Source: Candidatus Kaiserbacteria bacterium RIFCSPLOWO2_01_FULL_54_13 (GTDB lineage Bacteria > Patescibacteriota > Minisyncoccia > Phycocordibacterales > UBA2100). Taken from it: a DNA stretch of 24,383 bases. Below the pieces are notes generated by a model. That model was not told where the DNA came from and ran no database searches. It saw nothing but the letters and a program-made list of their open reading frames with translations. This document shows, piece by piece, positions 1 through 7,536 of the stretch. The stretch covers positions 1,100 through 25,482 of the forward strand of contig MFLZ01000030.1 in assembly GCA_001781685.1 (NCBI GenBank). Reading direction: 5' to 3'. Position 1 is the first letter of the stretch; the number at the start of each line of letters is the position of its first letter. Position numbers and translations under genes: made by a program.

Positions 1-1721
1 TGCTTTTCTTTGCGTACTACTTTACGCTGGGAGGCGGTTCTTCGCCGGCATCCGCGGCAAACATCGGCATTGACTTATCGGGTCCTCCTCAAATTACGGG
101 CGGCGAGCCAACACAGCTCCAAGTCGTCGTTACAAACCGCAATCAAGTACCTCTCCAGCTTGCTGAACTCGTAATTTCGTATCCCTCCGGCACGCGCTCG
201 CCAGCCGATCTTTCGACCGAACTCTCGAGCCAGCGCATTTCTCTGGGAACAGTCGAGCCGGGTGGGAGGCGTCAGGGAACCGTCTCCGCAGTTTTCGCCG
301 GAGTGGGCGGGGAAATAGACATCACTGCGGATCTCGAATACCGGCTTGCCGGTTCGAGCGCGATATTCGTCGCTACCGCCAATTACCAGACCATGCTCAG
401 CACCTCGCCCATCACCCTTTCCGTACAGGGCAACTCTGAGACGATCTCGGGGCAACCGGTCGAGTTCACCGTGACGGTCGCCTCGAATGCAAATGCGCCG
501 GTCAAGGACGTACTTCTTGACGCAAGTTTCCCGTTTGGTTTCAAGTTTGCTGCTCCCGGGGTCAACCAATATGTCGATCCGAGGCCGACGGTGCGCGCCG
601 GTGGCGCGCTTTGGGAGCTAGGCGACGTTAGTCCGGGACAGAAGCGGGAGGTTACGTTTCGTGGAACTCTGGTCGGTGACAGCGGGGACGAGCGCGTTTT
701 CCGGTTCAGCGCGGGGACGCGCAAAAATTCAGAGGACAAAGCGATAACAACGCTGCTCGCCGAGAACCCATTCGGTATGAGAATCTCCGGCGCATTTTTG
801 GGTCTTGGAATTTCCATCAATAGAGCGCCTGTCGGTGCGAGTGCCGTGGTTGCACCCGGCGCTCTCGTGAATGTCGCTGTCAACTGGCAGAACAACCTTT
901 CGACCGCGATCACCGATACTGTAATCGTCGCGCGCCTCACGGGCATCACGATCGACGGCGCGACGTTTGTTTCCCCCGACGGATTTTATCGCTCGAGCGA
1001 CGGCGTTGTTCTGTGGGACAAAACGACCACAAGGGGATTGTTCTCAAGTCTTCCTGCGGGTGCCCGCGGGTCGGTTTCGTTTGCGTTCCAAATGCCCTCG
1101 AGCGACACGCTCAAAAGTGTTCGCAATCCCACTCTCACTATGACAGTAAACGCCGCAGGAAAACGCGTCTCGGAAGAAGGTGTCCCCGAAAATCTCCAGG
1201 CCACTGCCTCTCAGAAGATCGCAATCGCGAGCGATCTGAAGATAACCGCGCAGGGTCTCTACTACGCAAATCCGTTCGGCTCGAAGGGACCAATTCCTCC
1301 CAAGGCGGACACTGAGACGACCTACGCGATCGTCTTTACGGTCACAAATACTACCAATAGAATCGAGGGAGCGAAACTCAAGGCGACACTCCCTCCATAT
1401 GTTCGATGGGTCGGTATCTATAGTCCTGCGTCAGAGTCTCTTTCTTTCAATCCGAATGCGAGCACGGTAACGTGGGACATTGGTACAATCGAGCCCGGCG
1501 TTGGCATGGACGGCAAGGAGCCCCGGCAGGCGGCGATAGCGATCGGCCTCACGCCCTCGACCTCGCAGATCGGGCAGGATCCTCCGCTCCTCCAGAACAT
1601 CAGTTTCTCGGGGGTCGATTCCTCCACTGGCGCGGAAATCTCACGCGCTGTTCAGAATGTGACCACGAACATTACCGGAGATCCCGGATTTTCCTCCGCG
1701 AATTCGGCAGTCGTGCGATAA
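1..1721 (+). CDS. Surface-exposed Ig/DUF11-like repeat protein, N-terminus outside window
   Basis: The frame is open from the first bases of the window, so the N-terminus is missing; about 572 residues are visible. They begin with the end of a hydrophobic segment (LFFAYYFTLGGG), which fits a membrane anchor followed by an extracellular part. The rest is beta-rich, with recurring phrases typical of DUF11/CARDB-like Ig domains: 'QLQVVVTNRNQVPLQLAEL', 'VEFTVTVASNANAPVKDVLL', 'VNVAVNWQNNLSTAITDTV' and 'YAIVFTVTNTTNRIEGAKL', giving roughly four to five repeats. No catalytic motif is visible. The likely role is a cell-envelope or adhesion protein, inferred from domain type only. The stop codon TAA at 1719 is followed within two bases by a genome repeat that fills the gap to glyS. 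A GTG at 303 is internal and is not the start. Confidence 0.8.
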   Translation, partial: LFFAYYFTLGGGSSPASAANIGIDLSGPPQITGGEPTQLQVVVTNRNQVPLQLAELVISYPSGTRSPADLSTELSSQRISLGTVEPGGRRQGTVSAVFAGVGGEIDITADLEYRLAGSSAIFVATANYQTMLSTSPITLSVQGNSETISGQPVEFTVTVASNANAPVKDVLLDASFPFGFKFAAPGVNQYVDPRPTVRAGGALWELGDVSPGQKREVTFRGTLVGDSGDERVFRFSAGTRKNSEDKAITTLLAENPFGMRISGAFLGLGISINRAPVGASAVVAPGALVNVAVNWQNNLSTAITDTVIVARLTGITIDGATFVSPDGFYRSSDGVVLWDKTTTRGLFSSLPAGARGSVSFAFQMPSSDTLKSVRNPTLTMTVNAAGKRVSEEGVPENLQATASQKIAIASDLKITAQGLYYANPFGSKGPIPPKADTETTYAIVFTVTNTTNRIEGAKLKATLPPYVRWVGIYSPASESLSFNPNASTVTWDIGTIEPGVGMDGKEPRQAAIAIGLTPSTSQIGQDPPLLQNISFSGVDSSTGAEISRAVQNVTTNITGDPGFSSANSAVVR

Positions 1722-1873
1722 AGAAATTGTTATGAGCGAAGCGAATTACAAGTTCTTTACCCGCCTAAATTTTTCGCCTTGCGAAAAATTTTGCGCGGGT
1801 GCAAGATCTTCCCCGCCTGCGCCGAGGCTTCGGCGGGCAGGTAAGCTCATTCTATTCGCTAAGGATCTCTAGC
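1722..1873 (+). mobile_element. Stop-to-start repeat element, copy 1 (gene-free, minimal loop)
   Basis: This element fills the gap between the surface protein stop and the glyS start. It has a head (AGAAATTGTTATGAGCGAAG onward, 1722-1758), an inverted repeat forming a nearly perfect hairpin with a 3-base loop (1759-1777 with 1781-1800), a GC-rich palindromic unit (1811-1841) and a tail ending at the glyS start. Head, arms and palindrome all match the copy at 17019-17249 in opposite orientation. The arms also match the copies at 8923-9101 and 9543-9980. Copy 1 is the shortest: its arms are almost fused, with no interior cargo. No transposase is encoded here. Confidence 0.75.
1811..1841. repeat. 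GC-rich imperfect palindrome (PRLRRGFGGQ-type repeat)
   Basis: A palindromic unit of the form CCCGCCTGCGCC-GAGGCTT-CGGCGGGCAGG. The reverse complement of 17052-17082 differs from it at one base. Translated, it gives the phrase PRLRRGFGGQ, so a longer reading of glyS from 1799 would begin inside this repeat. That is an argument against the longer start. Confidence 0.8.
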
Positions 1874-3193
1874 ATGACTGATGTAACGATGGAAAAGATC
1901 GTGTCGCTGTGCAAACGGCGCGGATTTATCTACCCGGGGAGCGAAATCTACGGTGGACTCTCCGGCACGTGGGACTATGGGCCGCTTGGGGTTGAGCTCA
2001 AGAACAATATCAAGAGTCTCTGGTGGAAGATGTTCGTGCAGGAGCGCGAGGACATGTATGGCATGGACGCGGCGATACTCATGCATCCGAAAGTCTGGGA
2101 GGCAAGCGGGCACGTCGTAGGCTTTTCCGATCCTTTAGTCGAGTGCACGAAGTGCAAGCGCCGGTATCGCATGGATCAGGTAGTGAGTCCGCCAGCTGGC
2201 GGATGCCCCGAGTGCGGAGGCTCGTTTGGCGAGGTGAGGCAGTTCAACATGATGTTCAAGACGCATATCGGAGCTGCCGAAGACGAAGCGTCAATCTCGT
2301 ATCTTCGTCCCGAAACTGCAGGAGGCATTTTTGTTAATTTCAAGAATGTTGTCGATTCTTTTCACCCAAAGCTTCCGTTCGGGATCGCGCAGATCGGGAA
2401 AGCGTTCAGAAACGAAATTGCGCCGCGTGATTTCCTCTTTCGCGTGCGTGAGATGGAGCAGATGGAAATTGAATACTTCGTGCGATCCGAGGAGTGGGAG
2501 AAAAGCTTTGAGGACTGGAGAGCAGAGTGCACGCGATTCATTGAGATGGTCGGAATACCGCGTGCCTCGGTGCACGAACTTGAAGTGCCTGATGGAGAGC
2601 GCGCGCACTACAGCAGGCGCACGATAGATTTTGAGTTCGATTTTCCGTTCGGACGGAAGGAGCTTCTCGGGCTCGCGTACCGCACCGACTTTGATCTCTC
2701 TGCGCACGCGAAAGCTTCTGGCGTCGACATCTCCTATCTTGAAGAGGGTGGAGAGCGCATTGTGCCGCACGTGATCGAGCCTTCGTTTGGTGTTGACCGA
2801 ACGATTCTTGCGCTCCTTGTTTCCGCGTACACCGAAGACGAGCTCGGCGGCGAGCCGCGCACATACTTGAAGTTCAATCCGGCGGTTGCGCCCGTCAAAG
2901 CGGCCGTGTTTCCTCTTCTCAAAAATAAACCCGAATTAGTGAAGAAGGCCCGCGAAGTCTACGAACTACTGAAACTCGAAACTCGAAACTCGAATCTAGG
3001 AGCTATTGCATGGGACGACAATGGCAACATCGGCAAACGCTACCGCCGCCAAGACGAGATAGGAACACCCTCGTGTATAACTATCGATTTCCAAACACTT
3101 GAAGATAACACCGTCACCGTCCGCGACCGCGATACAGGAGAACAGGAGCGTTTTCTGGTAAAGGAGATCTTGTCAGCAATCCATGGACAATAG
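1874..3193 (+). CDS. glyS: Glycyl-tRNA synthetase, class II single-chain (alpha2) type
   Basis: Charges tRNA-Gly with glycine in the cytoplasm. The 439-residue product carries family signatures in order: CKRRGFIYPGSEIYGG at the N-terminus, WDYGPLGVELKNN, a zinc-knuckle pair C91-x2-C94 and C111-x2-C114, class II motif 2 (GKAFRNEIAPRDFLFRVREMEQ), motif 3 (EPSFGVDRTILALL) and a C-terminal anticodon-binding domain (DDNGNIGKRYRRQDEIGTP). The ATG at 1874 is chosen because AAGGA lies 8 bases upstream; a longer start at 1799 would read through a genome repeat. Two oddities are in frame: a 16-bp perfect palindrome encoding SPPAGG between the two Cys pairs, and three tandem copies of a 7-bp unit encoding KLETRNS near the C-terminal domain. 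Neither breaks the frame. The 3' end overlaps the next gene by 11 bases. Confidence 0.96.
   Translation: MTDVTMEKIVSLCKRRGFIYPGSEIYGGLSGTWDYGPLGVELKNNIKSLWWKMFVQEREDMYGMDAAILMHPKVWEASGHVVGFSDPLVECTKCKRRYRMDQVVSPPAGGCPECGGSFGEVRQFNMMFKTHIGAAEDEASISYLRPETAGGIFVNFKNVVDSFHPKLPFGIAQIGKAFRNEIAPRDFLFRVREMEQMEIEYFVRSEEWEKSFEDWRAECTRFIEMVGIPRASVHELEVPDGERAHYSRRTIDFEFDFPFGRKELLGLAYRTDFDLSAHAKASGVDISYLEEGGERIVPHVIEPSFGVDRTILALLVSAYTEDELGGEPRTYLKFNPAVAPVKAAVFPLLKNKPELVKKAREVYELLKLETRNSNLGAIAWDDNGNIGKRYRRQDEIGTPSCITIDFQTLEDNTVTVRDRDTGEQERFLVKEILSAIHGQ
2188..2203. repeat. In-frame 16-bp palindrome inside glyS
   Basis: TCCGCCAGCTGGCGGA is a perfect palindrome within glyS. The surrounding 19 bases (AGTCCGCCAGCTGGCGGAT) recur exactly in tatD (from 7776), in the same reading frame (SPPAGG). 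A variant with the same CCAGCTGG core lies between genes at 20822-20839. Confidence 0.85.
2972..2992 (+). repeat. Three tandem copies of a 7-bp unit in glyS
   Basis: AAACTCG occurs three times head to tail. Three units make 21 bases, so the reading frame is kept and the peptide KLETRNS is inserted before the conserved anticodon-binding segment. Any gain or loss of one unit would shift the frame. Confidence 0.8.
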
Positions 3194-4106
3194 ACTCGGA
3201 AATCAGAAAAGCATAGCTCAGTCAGCGATTGAGAGGGAGACCCTAGAACACATAGAAACTCTCGTGAGGTCCAATATAAAACCTCTTGAGGTTGTACCAA
3301 CAAGCGAAGAAGATCTCGAGATAGTAAGAGAGGCAACTCTAAAAATAAACGAGAATCTTCGGTACCATCGACTTCCTGAGACCCTGCTATCGACTTCCCC
3401 AAAGATCGTGATGGCTCGCGATGGACGCATAGTTGTTAATTCAATGACTCAAAAAACGCGGCAGGTGGAGGGTATGACCCTGTGGTTCTCCGATGAGATT
3501 TTACTTGGCGATCAATTGAGAAAGGATCCCAGTTTTTATAAACACGTTGTCGTGCATGAGGGATGGCATAAAATTTCCGACCAATCACCCAGGGTTGTTC
3601 ATGCGACCGGGGATTTTTTTGCGTATCTTCAGACAGGTCTTCATCGACAGCGTGTTAATCAGTCCGCTCAACGCATATCGCAACATTTTTGGGGCCTCAA
3701 TGAGGCGATCACTGAGAAACTTACGATTGAGACGTTGCGAGAGGGCATCAAGGGCCTCGAATATGCAGGGTATACCCACGAGCGCATGGTTCTTGACAAT
3801 ATTCTGGATAAACTTTCCAGCAACAATTTGGGGGAGAGAGAAGCGCTATGGCATGTCTTTGTTCACGGGTATATTAACGGCGATTACTCGTTTCTCACCG
3901 ATTTGGACAGGTTCTTTGGTCAGGGCGCCTTACGTGTTCTTGCGAAGTTACCTCCAATTCAGCGGGACGGGACCGGTCTCGCCTTCAGAGTGGGAGAATA
4001 TTTTTCAACGCAGACAACCGATTCGGAAAGACTTAAAATCCGAGATGAAATTTTTCAGGAACCGTCCGGACCAATAACGATTATTGGCGGAAAGATACAC
4101 CGTTGA
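3183..4106 (+). CDS. Putative zinc metallopeptidase (HEGWH motif)
   Basis: The protein has 307 residues, no signal peptide and no membrane segment. The clearest feature is H125-E-G-W-H129 in the context KHVVVHEGWHKISD, a HExxH zinc-binding motif. It is followed about 45 residues later by LNEAITEKL (E174, E178), which could give the third zinc ligand as in gluzincin-type peptidases. The N-terminal 100 residues are charged and helical, and the C-terminal third has no recognised motif. I do not recognise a named family, so substrate and role are unknown. It overlaps the glyS end by 11 bases and runs past the first possible start (4084) of the following permease gene, so it is probably co-transcribed with both. 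Its coding sequence looks more AT-rich than its neighbours, which could hint at separate ancestry, but this was judged by eye. Confidence 0.65.
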   Translation: MDNRLGNQKSIAQSAIERETLEHIETLVRSNIKPLEVVPTSEEDLEIVREATLKINENLRYHRLPETLLSTSPKIVMARDGRIVVNSMTQKTRQVEGMTLWFSDEILLGDQLRKDPSFYKHVVVHEGWHKISDQSPRVVHATGDFFAYLQTGLHRQRVNQSAQRISQHFWGLNEAITEKLTIETLREGIKGLEYAGYTHERMVLDNILDKLSSNNLGEREALWHVFVHGYINGDYSFLTDLDRFFGQGALRVLAKLPPIQRDGTGLAFRVGEYFSTQTTDSERLKIRDEIFQEPSGPITIIGGKIHR

Positions 4107-4149
4107 GACAAGTTTTTATGTCGTGTTGCTCTATGCTACGATTCGGGGC

Positions 4150-5205
4150 ATGCATGGAGGAGGTCCCGCGACGATTTCCATAACGACCGGGACGGTTGTA
4201 ATGGCCGTCGTTGTCTTGGCGGGAGCGTGGCTTCTGTGGGAGTTGCGCGATCTCATTCTCGTTCTCATGACAGCTGTTGTGATTTCCTCCGCGATCGAGC
4301 CGGCTGTCGCGCGCTTGCGCGCGTGGGGACTGCCGCGCGTTTTTTCCGTTCTTCTTGTGTACGTTCTTCTTTTCGCGGTGTTTTTCGGAATATTTTATTT
4401 CTTTATCCCGACTCTCTTTGCCGATCTCGCTACCTTTCTCTCGACACTTCCCATCTATCTCGAGACCTTGAATCGTCTTAGCGCATTTGATGAATTCGCT
4501 CAGATTTTTGGGACGGCGCCGCCCGATCTTTCACAGATAGATCTAATGGCGAGCGTGCGAGGCGCAGCTGAAGCGGCGGGTGTCTTTGGGAACGCCCTGA
4601 CGGCGATTGCAAGCATTTTCGGAGGCGTGCTCTCCTTCGTCCTAATAATTGTGTTTTCTTTCTACTTTGCCGTTATCGAAACGGGCGTTGACGATTTTCT
4701 CGAAATCGTATCGCCTCGCAAGTACCAAGCGTACGTCTTGGATCTCTGGCACCGCTCGCGCCACAAGATTGGCCTCTGGATGCAAGGGCAGCTCTTGCTC
4801 GCTGTAATCATGGGAGTTCTCGTCTACCTCGGGCTCACAATCCTCGGCGTTCCGCACGCGCTCCTTCTTGCTGTCATTGCGGCGCTATTTGAGATCATTC
4901 CAGTTTTTGGGCCAATTCTTGCGGCGGTGCCGGCAGTCGGCATCGCCTTCGTCGACGGTGGTGTCACACTCGGGCTTCTCACAGTTGCGCTCTATGTTAT
5001 AGCTCAGCAGTTCGAGAATCATCTCATCTATCCCTTGGTCGTGACGCGCGTCGTGGGCGTGCCGCCCCTCTTGGTCATACTCGCGCTCATCGTCGGAGCG
5101 CAGCTCGCAGGCTTTTTGGGGATTCTTCTTTCCGTGCCGGTTGCGGCGACCGTGCAGGAGTTTGTGAAGGATATCCGCGAGCGCAGGGTATTTGGCGATG
5201 GGTAA
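4150..5205 (+). CDS. AI-2E family (PerM-like) membrane transporter
   Basis: An integral membrane protein of 351 residues with the layout of the AI-2E/PerM family. It has two N-terminal transmembrane helices around LVLMTAVVISSAIEPAVARL, a third at LLVYVLLFAVFFGIFYFFI, a soluble middle region, then four or five helices containing the family signature LFEIIPVFGPILAAVPA and HLIYPLVVTRVVG. Members export small molecules or ions in some bacteria; the substrate here cannot be told. The ATG at 4150 fits the usual family start just before ISITTGTVV. A TTG at 4084 would extend into the previous gene and is less likely, and an ATG at 4201 would cut the first helix. The stop overlaps the metG start by 8 bases. 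Confidence 0.9.
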   Translation: MHGGGPATISITTGTVVMAVVVLAGAWLLWELRDLILVLMTAVVISSAIEPAVARLRAWGLPRVFSVLLVYVLLFAVFFGIFYFFIPTLFADLATFLSTLPIYLETLNRLSAFDEFAQIFGTAPPDLSQIDLMASVRGAAEAAGVFGNALTAIASIFGGVLSFVLIIVFSFYFAVIETGVDDFLEIVSPRKYQAYVLDLWHRSRHKIGLWMQGQLLLAVIMGVLVYLGLTILGVPHALLLAVIAALFEIIPVFGPILAAVPAVGIAFVDGGVTLGLLTVALYVIAQQFENHLIYPLVVTRVVGVPPLLVILALIVGAQLAGFLGILLSVPVAATVQEFVKDIRERRVFGDG

Positions 5206-6661
5206 ATATTTTTATCTCACTACGACGTTGCCGTACGTAAACGCGGAGCCGCACATCGGCTTCGCGCTCGAGATTGTGCACGCAGACATTCTTGCTCGGT
5301 ACCACGTACTTCTCGGTGATGAAGTCTTTTTTAATACCGGTACTGACGAACATGGCATAAAGATATATCGAAAGGCGCAGGAGGAGGGGAAAGACCCGCA
5401 AGCATACACTGATAAATACGCGGGAAAATTTCGCAGTCTTAAAGAGAAGCTAAATTTGTATCCCGACTTGCACTTCATTCGTACGACCGATCCGCACCAT
5501 AAGTCCGCTGCGCAGGAATTTTGGCGGCGCTGCAAGGCGAGTGGTGATATCGAAAGGAAGCTGTATAAGACGAAGTACTGCATTGGGTGCGAACTCGAAA
5601 AGACCGACTCTGAGCTCGTCGACGGAAAATGCCCCATCCATCCGAACCTTGAGGTAGAAGTCCGCGAGGAGGAAAATTACTTCTTCAGATTCTCGAAGTA
5701 TCAGAAACCACTCCTCGACATGTATATGAGGCGACCGGATTTCGTCGTACCCGATTTTCGGTTCAACGAGATCAAGAAATTTGTCGAAGCTGGATTGGAA
5801 GATTTTTCTATCTCGCGACTCAAATCAAAGATGCCATGGGGAGTGCCGGTGCCGGATGATCCTGAGCACGTGATGTACGTGTGGTTTGATGCGCTCATCA
5901 ACTACACCTCGACACTCGGCTGGCCCTCCTCCGCTAAAGCTTCGGAGGGCAAGCCCGACGACTTGTTCACCAAGTTTTGGGGGACAAAAGAGCACCCGAA
6001 TGCAATACAAATGGCCGGGAAAGACCAGATTCGTCAGCAGGCTGCCATGTGGCAGGCGATGCTCATGTCGGCAGAACTTCCGCCCACGAAGCAAATCGTT
6101 ATACACGGCTTCATCACGGTTGGCGGAGAGAAAATGTCGAAGTCGCTCGGGAATGTCATTGATCCGATTGCGATTGTCGACGAGTACGGTGCAGATGCGC
6201 TGCGCTACTATCTCGCGCGGCATGTGCATCCCTTTGAGGATTCAGATTTTACAATGGGGAAATTCAAGGAGGCATACAACGCGGACCTTGCAAATGGTGT
6301 GGGTAATGTAGTAGCTCGCGTCATGCAACTATCTGAAGCTAATGGTGTTGTTACGGTCATTACCGACCGGCGTTTGCCAGCTTCATTTACAGATTTCTTG
6401 AATCGTTATGACATGGGTGAGGCATGCGGATTCGTTCAGGATTCTGTCCGTCGCCTCGACCAAAAAATCAATGAAGAAGAATCGTTCAAGGTAATAAAGA
6501 AAGATGTAGACATTGGAAAGGTCATGATACAGTTTTATGTTCAAGAAATACGTAGAATCGCCCAGATGCTTGCCCCGATTATGCCAGCCGCGAGCAAATC
6601 GATTCTTAATGCCGTAAAACAGAACAAAAAGCCCGAGAATCTTTTCCCGCGCAAAGAATAA
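5198..6661 (+). CDS. metG: Methionyl-tRNA synthetase
   Basis: Class I aminoacyl-tRNA synthetase that loads methionine onto initiator and elongator tRNA-Met. The 487-residue product has the N-terminal PYVNAEPHIGFALE (HIGH motif), a zinc knuckle (C128-x2-C131, then C145 and H148 in GKCPIHP), EENYFFRFSKYQ, and K312-M-S-K-S316. It ends after the helical anticodon-binding domain and lacks the C-terminal EMAP-II-like tRNA-binding domain found in longer forms. The ATG at 5198 is preferred to a TTG at 5192 because it gives the conserved MGKYFYLTTTLPY start. An in-frame palindrome-type repeat at 5928-5948 adds SSAKASEG between YTSTLGW and DDLFTKFWG, in a likely surface loop. It overlaps the upstream permease stop, indicating translational coupling. 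Confidence 0.96.
   Translation: MGKYFYLTTTLPYVNAEPHIGFALEIVHADILARYHVLLGDEVFFNTGTDEHGIKIYRKAQEEGKDPQAYTDKYAGKFRSLKEKLNLYPDLHFIRTTDPHHKSAAQEFWRRCKASGDIERKLYKTKYCIGCELEKTDSELVDGKCPIHPNLEVEVREEENYFFRFSKYQKPLLDMYMRRPDFVVPDFRFNEIKKFVEAGLEDFSISRLKSKMPWGVPVPDDPEHVMYVWFDALINYTSTLGWPSSAKASEGKPDDLFTKFWGTKEHPNAIQMAGKDQIRQQAAMWQAMLMSAELPPTKQIVIHGFITVGGEKMSKSLGNVIDPIAIVDEYGADALRYYLARHVHPFEDSDFTMGKFKEAYNADLANGVGNVVARVMQLSEANGVVTVITDRRLPASFTDFLNRYDMGEACGFVQDSVRRLDQKINEEESFKVIKKDVDIGKVMIQFYVQEIRRIAQMLAPIMPAASKSILNAVKQNKKPENLFPRKE
5928..5948. repeat. In-frame palindrome-type repeat inside metG
   Basis: CCTCCG-CTAAAGCTT-CGGAGG is an inverted repeat with a short loop. It inserts the residues SSAKASEGK into MetG without disturbing the frame. 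It differs in sequence from the CCAGCTGG-centred palindromes in glyS and tatD but has the same kind of placement. Confidence 0.7.
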
Positions 6662-6663
6662 CC

Positions 6664-7536
6664 ATGGATCAGGCGACTCTCTTATGGACGCTGGCGTCGA
6701 CGTTCTTCGCGGGCCTTGCGCTTTTCTTGCAAAAGATAGTGGCCGAGGAAGGTCGGAACGCGGCACTGTTTGCGATGATCTCGTATGGATTGGCAGGAAT
6801 CCTTGCCGTCATTGTCTTGCTCACGCTGAGCGACGTGCCGCCCGAGTGGAAATTGATATCAGCATTCGGAATCGCGGCAGGCACCATTCATGGTCTATCC
6901 AATTTTACTCGGATTGAATCCCTGAAATACATCGATAGCGTGCTATATTTTCCCATCCATAAAGTGCTGGGGCCGCTTCTTGTCGTCATTGGAGGCGTTG
7001 TTTTTTTCGTCGAGCCACTCACGATTTTACAATATATAGGTATCGCCCTTTCCCTCAGCGTGCCGTTGCTCCTCATCACGTCTGTCGAACGTCATCGGCA
7101 GAAGAACTTGTCGCTCGGTCTCAAGCTCCTCATCGTATCTGCCGTGCTCTCGGCAGCATCACTCTTGCTGAGCAAGCAAGGAGTAATGTATAGCTCGGCC
7201 GTTATATTATTTCTCGTAACGTCACAGATCGCCGGGTCGGCTGCATCGGCCGGTATTTTGATTAAACAGCGGGGCTTCAGATATTCCAGCTTCTTGCATG
7301 CAGATCAACGGGACATTTACTTGAGCGCCTTATCAGGCATATTCTCGTTTCTCTCGTCGCTCTCGCTCTTTATGGCACTCAGCACCGGATTTGTGAGCAT
7401 CGTGTATGTGATCCAAGCACACTATATTTTGATCCCCATCGTTCTTTCCGTGTGGTGGTACAAGGATCACATCAATCTACGTAAGCTTTCAGCGGTCGTA
7501 GTATCATTCTTGGCCATAACATTGCTCGCTCTATGA
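6664..7536 (+). CDS. EamA/DMT-type membrane transporter
   Basis: A 290-residue, very hydrophobic protein with about ten predicted transmembrane helices in two similar halves, the layout of the drug/metabolite transporter superfamily. Examples are WTLASTFFAGLALFLQKIVAE as helix 1, ALFAMISYGLAGILAVIVLL as helix 2, and the C-terminal pair YILIPIVLSVWWYKDHINLRKLSAVVVSFLAITLLAL. The phrase FVSIVYVIQAHYILIPIVLS near the end resembles the conserved last repeat of EamA proteins. The substrate is unknown. The start codon lies 3 bases after the metG stop, and the stop shares ATGA with the tatD start, so the three genes probably form one transcript. Confidence 0.82.
   Translation: MDQATLLWTLASTFFAGLALFLQKIVAEEGRNAALFAMISYGLAGILAVIVLLTLSDVPPEWKLISAFGIAAGTIHGLSNFTRIESLKYIDSVLYFPIHKVLGPLLVVIGGVVFFVEPLTILQYIGIALSLSVPLLLITSVERHRQKNLSLGLKLLIVSAVLSAASLLLSKQGVMYSSAVILFLVTSQIAGSAASAGILIKQRGFRYSSFLHADQRDIYLSALSGIFSFLSSLSLFMALSTGFVSIVYVIQAHYILIPIVLSVWWYKDHINLRKLSAVVVSFLAITLLAL

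Noticed and set aside
303..1721. Start of the first gene at 303
   Set aside because: The frame stays open to the window edge and upstream codons continue the same domain pattern; 303 is an internal GTG.
1799..1873. Longer N-terminus for glyS starting at 1799
   Set aside because: The extra residues (PRLRRGFGGQ and following) are the translation of a repeat that also occurs upstream of an unrelated gene at 17020-17090; the ATG at 1874 has a suitable AAGGA and matches the family start.
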